From: Macrotrachela quadricornifera
Taxonomy: Eukaryota > Rotifera > Eurotatoria > Philodinida > Philodinidae
Reading direction: 5' to 3'
Assembly: GCA_022393335.1 (NCBI GenBank)
Contig: JAJEKB010021331.1
Location: forward strand, 1,036,047-1,100,046
DNA length: 64,000 nucleotides
The notes under the pieces are model-generated. The model was not told the DNA's origin, made no database searches, and saw nothing but the letters and a program-made list of their open reading frames with translations. This document shows, one piece after another, positions 12,249 through 22,147 of the stretch. Numbering within the stretch: the stretch's first letter is position 1; each line of letters opens with the position of its first letter. Made by a program: the position numbers and the translations under genes.

Positions 12249-12648
12249 NNNNNNNNNNNNNNNNNNNNNNNNNNNNNNNNNNNNNNNNNNNNNNNNNNNN
12301 NNNNNNNNNNNNNNNNNNNNNNNNNNNNNNNNNNNNNNNNNNNNNNNNNNNNNNNNNNNNNNNNNNNNNNNNNNNNNNNNNNNNNNNNNNNNNNNNNNNN
12401 NNNNNNNNNNNNNNNNNNNNNNNNNNNNNNNNNNNNNNNNNNNNNNNNNNNNNNNNNNNNNNNNNNNNNNNNNNNNNNNNNNNNNNNNNNNNNNNNNNNN
12501 NNNNNNNNNNNNNNNNNNNNNNNNNNNNNNNNNNNNNNNNNNNNNNNNNNNNNNNNNNNNNNNNNNNNNNNNNNNNNNNNNNNNNNNNNNNNNNNNNNNN
12601 NNNNNNNNNNNNNNNNNNNNNNNNNNNNNNNNNNNNNNNNNNNNNNNN
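12249..12648. other. assembly gap, 400 N
   Basis: Exactly 400 undetermined bases, in the 5' UTR and possibly the beginning of ORF1 of the LINE. The round number suggests a placeholder length. Confidence 1.
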
Positions 12649-12652
12649 CACT

Positions 12653-14140
12653 ATGTCACCTCGTAAAGTAAATCAGTTCTATCAAAAGTCAACTTTCGAT
12701 CATAACCATTACTACGAATCAGCGAATACATTTTCGAAAACTGCCACTACGCGAACAACCGTATCTCAACAGCGAAAAAAAGAAAATTCAACTAAACCAA
12801 GCTCGAATCATCAACAAACAAAAAACAAACAGACAGCCACGTGTTCGCCTCATCATACTCTAGTAACAGAACGCATATTAGAACAGAGTAGCACACCAGT
12901 ATTAACAGAACAAGACGAAAAACAAGTATGTGAATATGATAAATGTAATGATGAGTCATGTGTTAATCTTGATGATCAAACAGATCCAAGTACAAATGCA
13001 TATAAACGGTCTCTTAACGATAGTGATGACTTCATCACAGTAAAATCTAGTAAATCAAGGAAAAGCGAACACAATAAGAAAGAGGAACAGATTAAGCCCA
13101 ATATATCTAGTGTAACAAATTTGGAATCTAGTGTAAAACAAAATGGTTATAATGTTCCACTTGAACATATTCAGCGTGCCGTAACTCATAACTTGCCTTG
13201 TTTTACCATTAATTTCGAAAAACCGGATCAACTCCCACCAGCTGTGGCGGTATCAAGCTCACTATACGAACATTTTGTAAGTCAACACGTTCGAATTATG
13301 AATGGTTTCTCGGTAGTACGATATATAGGCAATCAACTCAAAGTAGGAGTCAAAAATAAGGAGGATTACCACAAATTGTGCGACTCTAAGATTTGGCCGG
13401 TAGAACTTCAAGGGCAAAAGATGTCAGTGACGATGCCAAAATTTGTACCCGAACAGTTTACGTTAGTCGTGCGTTATGTGCCTCAAGAATTCTCAGTGGA
13501 GCATGTTGCTAAAGAAGTAAAAAAGTCAGCGACTACAGTCGACAACTTCCGAACAATCATATATCCGTATCCACGTGGAACAAACGACTTCCGCTTCACA
13601 GTGCTAGATCCGGATGAATATAATGGTCTAATGAGATTAGGCCACATAGGCGTGGGGAATAAATTATGTGCTGTAACTACCTATAAACCAGCAAATAAAC
13701 TAACCTTTTGTAATAAATGTTGGACGTTGGGGCATATACGTAGTAAATGTAAACACAGTGGTCAAAAATGCAAAATCTGTCTTCAAGACTACAGTGAGGG
13801 ACACAATGAGATCTGTTCAAAACAGTACCAATGTGCACAGTGTAAACTAGATCACTACTCGCTAGATTCAAATTGTAAAATAATTCAAGAGTATCGTTCT
13901 AACTTAAATAAAGCGGTGAAACAAGCTACAGCCGATGGAATAATCAAACCTCAAGTAGAAATTAAACAATCTCTACCGACGCAACCTCCTAAACCGAATC
14001 CCGATATGTTTCCTCCACTATCGAGATCAACCGTATATCAGTCCTTTAGACCATCACCCTGGAAGTCAATGACGGCCGCGAATACAATGCCAATGTTAAA
14101 TCAAACACATCACCCAGACTTAACAAACCAGCAACTGTAA
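12653..14140 (+). CDS. LINE ORF1, zinc-knuckle nucleic-acid-binding protein
   Basis: 495 codons from the ATG directly after the gap; the true start may lie in the gap. The N-terminal 150 residues are hydrophilic and low in structure. A middle domain (about residues 175-345) looks like an RRM-type ORF1 domain (inference). Three cysteine-rich knuckles follow at about residues 352-410 (CNKCWTLGHIRSKC, CKICLQDYSEGHNEIC, CAQCKLDHYSLDSNC), typical of ORF1 proteins of Jockey/I-like LINEs that bind the element's RNA. A TAA ends the frame at 14138-14140, but the same frame stays open after it to 14497. Confidence 0.85.
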   Translation: MSPRKVNQFYQKSTFDHNHYYESANTFSKTATTRTTVSQQRKKENSTKPSSNHQQTKNKQTATCSPHHTLVTERILEQSSTPVLTEQDEKQVCEYDKCNDESCVNLDDQTDPSTNAYKRSLNDSDDFITVKSSKSRKSEHNKKEEQIKPNISSVTNLESSVKQNGYNVPLEHIQRAVTHNLPCFTINFEKPDQLPPAVAVSSSLYEHFVSQHVRIMNGFSVVRYIGNQLKVGVKNKEDYHKLCDSKIWPVELQGQKMSVTMPKFVPEQFTLVVRYVPQEFSVEHVAKEVKKSATTVDNFRTIIYPYPRGTNDFRFTVLDPDEYNGLMRLGHIGVGNKLCAVTTYKPANKLTFCNKCWTLGHIRSKCKHSGQKCKICLQDYSEGHNEICSKQYQCAQCKLDHYSLDSNCKIIQEYRSNLNKAVKQATADGIIKPQVEIKQSLPTQPPKPNPDMFPPLSRSTVYQSFRPSPWKSMTAANTMPMLNQTHHPDLTNQQL

Positions 14141-14497
14141 GAAAAAATCTGTTCTCATTTGGATGAGAAACTTATCCAAATAAATGATAAAATATTTAAC
14201 CTAGAGCATAAAATTAAAGCAAACGAAAAAATGGGCTTGGAACTTCGTCAAAATTTAACAAACCTAATAGATCTCATGAAACTCGTTACTACTGATATTT
14301 TACCTCCAATAGTGAAAAGTACTTTCAATGCTAACTCAAAAATTAAGAAAACAGTGGATGAAATTACTTCTCAAATCAACGAACAAATTGTATCTATACA
14401 GAGCAATATGGTAATAGTCACCAACACGACAGATGAAGGAAAAGATAAAGAAGATGATCAGGTACAGGTAGATCAACAAGTCAATCCATTATTTTAA
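14141..14497 (+). CDS. in-frame continuation of ORF1, coiled-coil segment
   Basis: It lies in the same frame as ORF1 and is separated from it only by the TAA. About 118 codons, with no in-frame ATG for the first 30 or so, so it is unlikely to start by itself. The peptide is Lys/Glu/Asn-rich with heptad-like leucines and isoleucines (LIQINDKIFNLEHKIK), so probably coiled coil. Either the TAA is a nonsense mutation in a longer ORF1, or the segment is made by readthrough. The ORF2 ATG follows 9 bases later. Confidence 0.6.
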   Translation, partial: EKICSHLDEKLIQINDKIFNLEHKIKANEKMGLELRQNLTNLIDLMKLVTTDILPPIVKSTFNANSKIKKTVDEITSQINEQIVSIQSNMVIVTNTTDEGKDKEDDQVQVDQQVNPLF

Positions 14498-14506
14498 ATT
14501 AACAAT

Positions 14507-17500
14507 ATGCTTAATCCTAATGCTTATGCTTTTGCATGTGCTTACAACGAGGCTTCGAACCCAATCGTGAAAGCAGGTGAGAGGCTCCTAGCGTGTAAAG
14601 TAGCGGGTAAAGATAGAAAGCAGTTACAACAACTTTTAACGGAATGGTATACTTCTCCAACTTTAAACAGTATACTGACTAGGTGGGAGGAACACAACAA
14701 GGTAAGTATAAATAAAGTAAATAATCACCCCGCCCCCATGACCTTTGTACTGTACAATGTACAAGGGCTATGTTCAAGAAGTCTAGAGGTTATTGAGCTT
14801 ATAAATAAAGTCGAGGCATCTTTTATTATATGTACAGAAGTTGGCGTAATTTGGGATAAATATCCTATACCTGACTATAATGTGTTCTATGAGAAAAGAA
14901 CAAATAAGAATGGTGGAGTAGTTGTTGCAGTAGGAAAACATCTGAAAGCAACTAAAGTAGAGACAAAAATGGACAATACAGTTGTATTAGAAATAATCGG
15001 TCTAAATGAACCACTACGAGTTATAGGAATATATTGGCCAGATAGTCAGAAAAGAGATATAAATGAAATATCTAAGTATGTAACCAATAATACCATAATT
15101 GCAGGAGATTTTAATGCGACAGTAAGACAATGGAATAGTCCAACTACAGACAAAAGAGGTGAAATAATGGAGAAATGGTGCATGGACAATCATCTCGAAT
15201 ACATAGAGGGAACTAGGAGTTCATCAAAAAGATCCGATCGTAATATTGACTTTACTTTCACAAATCTTCCTGGGATTACAGGTGAAACGCTTGATTTTGG
15301 CTCGAGCGACCATTGGCCTCTAGTTTATAAATCTGAGTTCATATTATTTGAAACAACTGATAAATTTGAAATAGTTAAATGGACACAATATGAACTATTA
15401 TTATGTTTACTACAAGAGTTCTGGATAGAGCAACAGAAACTCATGCAATCACTAGAATGGTACGAATACTATATAAGATTCTTGGCTGCTTTGAAAAATA
15501 GACTAACAGTTTGGTGTGGAAAAGATAAATGGAGACCAGCACTACCTTTTGAAATTTTAGAAAAACTAAAGATAGTAAGAAAGATAAAAAATCGATTTCA
15601 CAGAAATCGTCGGGAGGAAGATAGAGTCCTGCTACGTCACATAACCAGAGAAGTACGGAAAGAAATAAATGAATACAGAACAAGTAGATGGAACGCTTTT
15701 CTTTCCAGCATTCAAAATAATTATGGGAATGACACCTCAAATTTTTGGAAGCATTTATCTCGTATACACAGACCAGCTTCAATGCCGTACAATAAACTAA
15801 CAGTCAAAGATAAACAATTGACAGCCCCGACAGAAATAGTAAACGAACTCTCTGAATATTATAAAAATCTATTTACACTACCTTGTATAAGTCCGGCTGA
15901 TCTACATACAGCTCAGATAGAACAAGAGTTTGATGAAATCATGAATCAACTAGAAGTGTGTAAAATGAAAATAAAACCCACAAATATACTAGAAATAAAT
16001 GCGATAATTAAAAAGCTAAAACCTAAAAAATCTGCAGGAGTAGATAATATTTCAAACTATGTGATTAAGAAACTTCCTCCAGGATATATAGAATGCCTAT
16101 GTACATGCTTCAATGAATGGCTGAGCAAAAGCCTCTTTCTCGAAAATTGGAAATTAGCCAAAATTATCACTTTGAATAAACTGAAAGCGGGAATACCTAG
16201 TTGCGACCAAACTCGACCAATCTCTCTTCTAGCCACTCATTCTAAAATCTATGAGAAAATTTTACTTAACAGAACCGAAGAGTGGGCAGGTAGCAATAAT
16301 ATTATTCCTCATGAACAATCCGGTTTTAGGAAAGGCTGTCAACTTCAAACGAGAGTATTGTCAATTTATCAGGAGGTTAAGAACAACCTTGCTGGCAATA
16401 TTCCTGTCATGGGATTGTATGTAGATTATAAAAAAGCCTACGATTTAGTTTGGCATAAGGGTCTAGTCGTTAAACTACATAGAATGCAAATTCCACCTGA
16501 ATTACTCAAGGTATTGATTAACTGGTTGAACAACAGAAGCGCGTACGTTAGCTATGGGAAAACAAAATCAGAAGTTTTTAATATTCAAATAGGCCTCCCG
16601 CAAGGTAGTGCCTTAAGTCCCTTCGTCTTTATTATCTACCACGCTGATCTAATAAAAGCCACAAAAGCATTCCCTACACATCTGTTCGCAGATGACTTAT
16701 GCACTCTAGTTATCCCACCTGTATATAAGAAATATAATAAAATGATGGAATTCATTGAGCTAGAAGGTACCCGAATCAGCCAAAGTCTGTTTGACTATGC
16801 CTGTAAATGGCAACAACCGATAAATGTGACTAAGACAGTCTTCCAAGTGTTTCACACACAAGTGAAAGAACAAGAAATTAAAGTTAAGATGGATAATACA
16901 GAATTAGAGAAAGTAAGAGTATTTAAATATCTGGGATTCACTTGGTCAGATAAATTATCTCTGAAGCCTACAGTCGATTTCTGTTTGAACCAAATTCAAA
17001 AATCCTTTAGCAAATTAAAATGGCTTATGCGGAGCAAAAATATATCTATAGAGGTATTAAGAACGTGTTTTTTTGCATATTCGTTTCCTTTTTTTACTTG
17101 GTTGTTCCCTTTCTTTACTCTGCTACCAAAAACTCAACAAGACCTCATCCAGAGGAAATATAGAGTAGGTCTGAGATTAGTACATAGATGTCCTTTTATA
17201 GAAGCAGATGATATATTTAAATTCACCAAAGAGAAAACACTTGATCAATACATAAGTAAATACTTGGTAAAAAGACTAGCAAATGCGCACAGAACAGACT
17301 TGGGAAGGTCATTATTCTACGAGGACCCATTTCATTGGAATACATTCATTCGTCATAGAACAAGCAATAAGGAAAACCGGAAATATCTTAGAGTTGGACA
17401 CCTGTTTAGATTAGCTCGTGTAATTAAAATGTGTGAAAGGCACGAGTCATATATTACGACATGGCTGTCATTTATTGATGCAGTTCAAAAGAAATTTAGT

Positions 17501-17524
17501 GTTAATAAGACGAACAACAGTTAA
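14507..17524 (+). CDS. LINE ORF2, endonuclease and reverse transcriptase
   Basis: 1005 intact codons. The N-terminal AP-endonuclease domain (about residues 77-260) shows LYNVQGL, CTEVGV, IIAGDFNA, RNIDFTFTN and SSDHWPLVY, the usual metal-binding and catalytic positions for nicking target DNA. The reverse transcriptase domain (about residues 500-790) shows EQSGFRKGCQLQT, GLYVDYKKAYD (motif A), GLPQGSALSPFVF (motif B) and LFADDLC (catalytic FADD). The C terminus (to residue 1005) holds no clear RNase H and only scattered Cys/His. It starts 9 bases after the ORF1 continuation stops, so translation probably depends on re-initiation. Confidence 0.95.
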   Translation: MLNPNAYAFACAYNEASNPIVKAGERLLACKVAGKDRKQLQQLLTEWYTSPTLNSILTRWEEHNKVSINKVNNHPAPMTFVLYNVQGLCSRSLEVIELINKVEASFIICTEVGVIWDKYPIPDYNVFYEKRTNKNGGVVVAVGKHLKATKVETKMDNTVVLEIIGLNEPLRVIGIYWPDSQKRDINEISKYVTNNTIIAGDFNATVRQWNSPTTDKRGEIMEKWCMDNHLEYIEGTRSSSKRSDRNIDFTFTNLPGITGETLDFGSSDHWPLVYKSEFILFETTDKFEIVKWTQYELLLCLLQEFWIEQQKLMQSLEWYEYYIRFLAALKNRLTVWCGKDKWRPALPFEILEKLKIVRKIKNRFHRNRREEDRVLLRHITREVRKEINEYRTSRWNAFLSSIQNNYGNDTSNFWKHLSRIHRPASMPYNKLTVKDKQLTAPTEIVNELSEYYKNLFTLPCISPADLHTAQIEQEFDEIMNQLEVCKMKIKPTNILEINAIIKKLKPKKSAGVDNISNYVIKKLPPGYIECLCTCFNEWLSKSLFLENWKLAKIITLNKLKAGIPSCDQTRPISLLATHSKIYEKILLNRTEEWAGSNNIIPHEQSGFRKGCQLQTRVLSIYQEVKNNLAGNIPVMGLYVDYKKAYDLVWHKGLVVKLHRMQIPPELLKVLINWLNNRSAYVSYGKTKSEVFNIQIGLPQGSALSPFVFIIYHADLIKATKAFPTHLFADDLCTLVIPPVYKKYNKMMEFIELEGTRISQSLFDYACKWQQPINVTKTVFQVFHTQVKEQEIKVKMDNTELEKVRVFKYLGFTWSDKLSLKPTVDFCLNQIQKSFSKLKWLMRSKNISIEVLRTCFFAYSFPFFTWLFPFFTLLPKTQQDLIQRKYRVGLRLVHRCPFIEADDIFKFTKEKTLDQYISKYLVKRLANAHRTDLGRSLFYEDPFHWNTFIRHRTSNKENRKYLRVGHLFRLARVIKMCERHESYITTWLSFIDAVQKKFSVNKTNNS

Positions 17525-17828
17525 ACGTGCTGATGAATCTGTACATGTTAGTTTGCAAGTTAACTATATATACAAATATGTATGCATGTATGACTCGTGG
17601 AGCACCTTCACTAGTTTCTCTTTTCTTCTCTATTCATTTTTGCATTCCCTCTCTTTCTTCTCTCCTTCAAAAAAGAAAGTTTTTGTGAGGAGGAGTGAGA
17701 ATGTGAGGGAGGGAGCAATAAGAAGAAAGAAAAAAGAAAAAGAAAAAACTAATAAGTATTATCACCACTTTTGAAACAGTAACTGAATACGTTGTCTCAC
17801 GTACTATTACAGAAGAAACGCAGTGAAG
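17525..17828 (+). other. ORF2-ORF3 spacer of the LINE
   Basis: Strong strand asymmetry: a pyrimidine-rich block at about 17615-17670 (TTCTC/CTCTCTTTCTTC) is followed by a purine-rich block at about 17671-17750 (GAGGGAGGGAGC, AGAAAGAAAAAAG). The two could pair in the RNA. No frame of note. Confidence 0.5.
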
Positions 17829-18215
17829 ATGAAGTGGCTCTTCAGCTGTACCATTTTATGTACAGTGTATATATCATGGAATCTGGGTGCATCGATTTTC
17901 GGTTCTGAACACACTTGTAAAGTGCAAATAGACAATCATCAAGCAGAAATAAAGTCCATGTTACAGAAACATAATCAATTCAATCTCAATAACTGGTCGC
18001 ACGTATCCATAATAATAATACTTGGATTACTCGGCATACTATTATGTATAGTGTGCTGTTATATTCGTACAAAATATTGGAAAGTCCTGAAAACTGCTCA
18101 AAGTCAGTCAAACCATAATCCATTGCCACATTTCGAGGGTAAAGGTAGACCCTTTCTTATATATACGAAAGACAGAAATAACCAGTATGCAAGAGAGGAG
18201 ATACAAGAAACATAA
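17829..18215 (+). CDS. LINE ORF3, small single-pass membrane protein
   Basis: 128 codons from ATG 17829, inside the LINE between ORF2 and the poly(A). The N terminus (MKWLFSCTILCTVYISW) looks like a signal peptide. A short ectodomain follows with one Cys and possible coiled coil (residues about 30-58). Then comes a strong transmembrane helix (VSIIIILGLLGILLCIVCCY, about residues 60-79) and a basic, Pro/Asn-containing cytoplasmic tail of about 48 residues. The frame has no internal stop. I recognise no family. Such an ORF is not usual for LINEs; it might be an envelope-like or membrane-targeting accessory, or a captured gene. A chance frame cannot be fully excluded, but signal plus helix in one frame argues against it. 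Confidence 0.6.
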   Translation: MKWLFSCTILCTVYISWNLGASIFGSEHTCKVQIDNHQAEIKSMLQKHNQFNLNNWSHVSIIIILGLLGILLCIVCCYIRTKYWKVLKTAQSQSNHNPLPHFEGKGRPFLIYTKDRNNQYAREEIQET

Positions 18216-18617
18216 GTTCATTTCCACGTACACGTGATTCCTCACACTTAGTCAACATTGTGATTTAGTCGAGATGCCTCCATCAAGCTCCTTCACGACG
18301 TGAGTGTATGGAGCTGGTCTTTGCTTATTCGCATTTCTATGTGCTTTCAATTTGGTCTGCTAAATTTTCTCTGTTCTACACTCTTTTTCTCTTTATTTTT
18401 TCCTAATTTGTCTCCCTTTTTTATCTAACATTCCCTCTATCTCTTTTAAACTTCTATTGCAAGAATCCCTTTTGTTTTTTATGTATAAAACATGTGCATA
18501 TTTTATGCTATAGCAAAAGGTATCTCTCTCCTGTTTTCTTTTTGTTGGTTCTTTTCTTATATTAATGCTTAATACTATGTATGCATATATCATATACATC
18601 TATATAAGAGTCGCACG
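18216..18617 (+). other. LINE 3' untranslated region
   Basis: About 400 bases of T-rich sequence after ORF3, without a frame. It leads into the terminal stem-loop. Confidence 0.6.
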
Positions 18618-18680
18618 CGCTTCCGAGCGAAGCGATTAATAAATAAAGGCATAAACAAAAAAAAAAAAAAAAAAAAAAAA
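18618..18680 (+). promoter_or_regulatory. LINE 3' end: stem-loop, AATAAA, poly(A)
   Basis: CGCTTC (18618-18623) pairs with GAAGCG (18629-18634) across a 5-base loop. Overlapping AATAAA signals follow at 18638-18647, then 24 As. In several LINEs a 3' stem-loop is recognised by the element's own reverse transcriptase; that role here is inference. Confidence 0.65.
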
Positions 18681-18694
18681 AGAGGGTGAGGAGA
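18681..18694 (+). repeat. target-site duplication, 3' copy
   Basis: AGAGGGTGAGGAGA, matching 12187-12200 exactly. Confidence 0.9.
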
Positions 18695-18841
18695 TGGGTG
18701 GGGTGAGTAGAAGCATTGGCATTCCATAATAACAGTTGTTTCTGTCTTGCCAGGATATCATCAGGTGGATTTAGAAGATATTATATCTATATGAATAATT
18801 CGAAAAAAAGGATATACGAGGGACCTGTCCCAAGTGTTAAT

Positions 18842-19408
18842 CACCGATCGAACTCGTATTTTGTCCATAAGTAGGACTCTATGAGACTAGAAGAACTCCT
18901 AAAAGGATTCATTCCCATACACTGTCCTTCTTGCGTTATGATCGTTTAACTGCATTTTCGACCTCTGACAAGGCATATATGAAAAAAATCAGTTACGGAA
19001 TTTTGACATGAAATTTTACCCATAGGTAGGTCTCGTAATCATTAGAAAGTACTAAAAATTTCAGCCGAAAAGAATATGTTCTTCGTGAGATACTGGATAT
19101 TCAATATATGATCATGTGTCACAACGAAAGGTTAGAAAATTGAGTGTCTTCAGCACCTAATATCTCAAGAAGAACATATTCTTTTCGGCTGAAGTTTTTA
19201 GTACTTTCTAATGACCACGAGACCTATCTATGGGTAAAATTTCATGTTAAAATTCTGTAATTGTTTTTTCATATATGCCTTGTCAGAAGTCGAAAATGCA
19301 GTAAAACGATCATAACACCAGAAGGACAGCGTGTGAGGATGAACCCTTTTAGGTTTCTTCTAGTCTCATACAGACCTACTAATGGACAAAATATGGATTC
19401 GATCGGTG
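18842..19408. mobile_element. foldback (long inverted repeat) element, 567 bp
   Basis: The left arm (about 18842-19092) and right arm (about 19155-19408) are reverse complements with scattered mismatches, around a spacer of about 60 bp. The termini read CACCGATCGAA on the left and TTCGATCGGTG on the right. No coding capacity. The arm segment TTTTGACATGAAATTTTACC resembles one in the foldback at 63 kb. Confidence 0.8.
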
Positions 19409-19924
19409 TTGGAACAGTTTTCTCATAAGAAGAATCCGATAAAATTCTGTCACGCATTTTGGATGTGGAAAGTCTTTTATGCTATTTTTATAATGAAATT
19501 CTATTGAGGACAAAAAATAAGTATTATCATAATTAGGGACCAAAAAACAGATAGGTGTCATATTTAGAGACAAGAAATAGCTGGATGTCATAACTGTTGG
19601 GATTCTTTCAATACACGACGTATTGCTCTTTTCCTTTCAATGTCATATGCATAACATATTGATTTTCCCCACATGAAGGATTGGGAACTTACCTTGTGTG
19701 TCATCAGATGGACATATCCATTCGTTCTTCTTCTGTACCAAATACATATGGATCTTTCCTTTCCTCTTATATGTGTATGGGATTATTCCTTTTCATGATG
19801 ATATATATACATATGTGTGTGGTCCTCTCCTGTTCTCTTTATTGTTTCCACAATAAACACCGAACTCCGGTACACCAAAAGACGAAAGAGAATAGAAGAG
19901 GACCATGCACATATATATAGATGT

Positions 19925-19956
<32 letters not shown>
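19925..19956. repeat. (AC)n(AT)n microsatellite
   Basis: About seven AC units followed by about nine AT units, inside the left arm of the Tc1-like element. It is absent at the mirror position in the right arm, so it arose after the arms formed. Confidence 0.9.
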
Positions 19957-20448
19957 CCCTGGCAAAAAACAGTTGCACCCAATATTTTCCACAAATCATT
20001 ACTATAAATTAACATTTCGGGAAAAGTAAGGATATATTCGGATAGCCTGAAGAATTCTCTACAACTCTATATATAAACATTTTTAATTGCACTTATATGG
20101 TAAAAATAAATCCGCGTACAGTAAAGACACCCCCATCTCCAAATTCCCCAGAAAGTTTTTTTTAATTTTTTTTTTCAAATTTATTTTCAATATAGAAAAA
20201 AAGTTATTATGAAATTAAGTATATAATATACAAGTGCATGACGATAGCGCTAGATGTGACAGTTTATTTTTATACGCGTATGTAACAATTTTCATTTACA
20301 GGACACAAGGGTGAAAATCACGAGCAACTATTGTTCTCTTTCTTTTCAACTGTCATACACATGATCGTTCTTTGGTTTCTTTTTTTCTCTCTATTTTCTC
20401 GTGAATACAATTTAGTTACATACATCATTTCATAACATAGTGTTAACT

Positions 20449-20679
20449 ATGGATGAGTATCCATCTGTCAGTCCAGATCTAAATGCTGTTGAGAACGTGT
20501 GTTCCTGGATGAATCGGTATGTCCAAAGAAATCATCCACACTCTCAAAAGCATTTAGAAAGATTAGTTCAGCAAGCATGAAATATTATTTCTCAAAATGT
20601 TATACGTGGGTATATCAATCATACAGCAAATATTTGTAATCAAATAATAGCTAACAATGAATGGCAGAGTACAGGATAA
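20449..20679 (+). pseudogene. Tc1/mariner transposase, C-terminal fragment
   Basis: 77 codons with SPDLNAVENVCSWMNRYV, the hallmark block around the last catalytic acidic residue (SPDLNPIENLW in many Tc1 proteins), and the usual C terminus (IINHTANI-like, NNEW). An in-frame TGA at about 20578 interrupts it and the first two catalytic Asp are absent. Inactive. Confidence 0.85.
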
Positions 20680-22125
20680 TAAAGACTTTGATATACTTGT
20701 ATACTATGTATTTAATTTTGTAATAGCTTTTTTCTATATTGAAAATAAATTTGAAAAAAAAATTTGAAAAAATTTTCTGGGGAATTTGGATATGGAGGTG
20801 TCTTTACTGTACGCGGATCTATTTTTACCATATAAGTGCAATTAAAAATGTTTATATATAGAGTTGTAGAGAATTCTTCAGGCTATCCGAATATATCCTT
20901 ACTTTTCCCGAAATGTTAATTTATAGTAATGATTTGTGGAAAATACTGAGTGCAACTATTTTTTGCCAGGGGGATATATAGGATCATCAAAAAGGAATAA
21001 TTCCATACACATATGGGAGGAAACGAAAGATTCATATGTATTTGCTATAGAAGAAGAACGAAAGAATATGCCTATCTGATGACACACTAGGAAAGTTCCC
21101 AATCCGTCATGTGGGAAAAACCAATATGTTATATATATGACATCGAAAAGAAAAGATCAATACGTCGTGTAATGAAAGAATTCCAACAATAACTAGGAAC
21201 AAAAACAGTTACTGTCATATTTAGAGAAACTAATCCTAAAAACGACAGAGAGAGATCTCTATCGCAGACCGCTGATTTCTTCACCAAAACACATGAGAAG
21301 CAAGATCATCAATATATCATATGAAAGAGGAGAATTCAAATATTATGGAAATATAATAATATTTTAAATTGCATGTGAAATAGTCGTGCATGAAACCAAA
21401 CAAGATAAAACGATTTCTTCCTGTCATATTTAGGGACATGTACTCTACCTTTTTCAAAGAGTGTATAATGATTACGATAATGATGAATCATACACAGAGG
21501 AGATAAATACAAGTAACGCGATGTTAACATCGCTGACCCTCTACTGAAAGGAAGTGATATTGTGCAACTTATAGTGCACATGTACGAGCTGTGCAAATGC
21601 GATGTTTTGTTTACTTGTATAGAAAATGTACTGTTATTAAAAATATATTTTGATGACTACATAACAATCATAATATAAAATTATGAAACAATAGATTGTT
21701 AAGTCGATCTCGAAGCGACGACTGTTATAAGATCGTCATAGGTCTACTCGAAATTATTTACAATAGCATCTTGATCACTTGTCATCCGTATAATCAACAT
21801 CTCATTAACCAGAAAATTATGAAATATGTTCTGGTGTCAATATCATCATCTTCATTCTGTTACTTTAACTCTTCCACTTGACGATCAAATTATCTATTGA
21901 GGAGAGGCATTAAGTTAATCTACTAAATAACATGAGCGTCGTGGTATTCATCAGTCGAATGGCAACAATCGAACGATAAGTTATTTTAGAATTAATTATT
22001 GTGTGATCGAAATTCTTCAGCTACATTAGTACTAATATTGTATTGAAATGTATTAGCATCAAGCAGAAGACAATATTATAGGATTTAAATCACCTACTAC
22101 CAACGAATAACACTCGTTAAAGGTC

Positions 22126-22147
22126 ACTCGCTTAACCCTCGACTGAA
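22126..22147 (-). repeat. inverted partner of the 22-bp repeat at 8153-8174
   Basis: Exact reverse complement of 8153-8174 over 22 bases. Confidence 0.75.

Larger units (their letters stand above)
12201..18680 (+). mobile_element. full-length non-LTR retrotransposon (LINE) with three ORFs
   Basis: The element is bounded by an exact 14-bp target-site duplication and ends in a 24-base A run preceded by AATAAA signals. It contains a 5' UTR interrupted by the N gap, ORF1 with CCHC knuckles, ORF2 with AP-type endonuclease and reverse transcriptase, and, unusually, ORF3 for a small membrane protein. The domain order is that of the Jockey/I-type clades; no RNase H domain was recognised. ORF2 is open over 1005 codons and all catalytic motifs are present, so insertion is probably recent. 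The true length is uncertain because of the 400 Ns. Confidence 0.92.
19591..21192. mobile_element. Tc1/mariner-type element with arms of about 500-650 bp
   Basis: The sequence from about 19591 to 20250 recurs inverted from about 20690 to 21192, with indels and a length difference. The outer ends read TGTTGGGATTCTTTCA on the left and TGTTGGAATTCTTTCA read inward on the right. The central 450 bp carry a C-terminal Tc1-like transposase fragment. The arms are far longer than usual Tc1 TIRs, so the element is a deletion derivative or a foldback built from one. The exact ends are approximate. Confidence 0.75.

Noticed and set aside
12144..12671. Long open frames on both strands across the N run
   Set aside because: They are open only because N codons are not stops; no real sequence supports them.
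13677..13871. Minus-strand frame inside LINE ORF1
   Set aside because: Shadow of the zinc-knuckle region.
15441..15782. Minus-strand frame inside LINE ORF2
   Set aside because: Shadow of the intact reverse-transcriptase frame.
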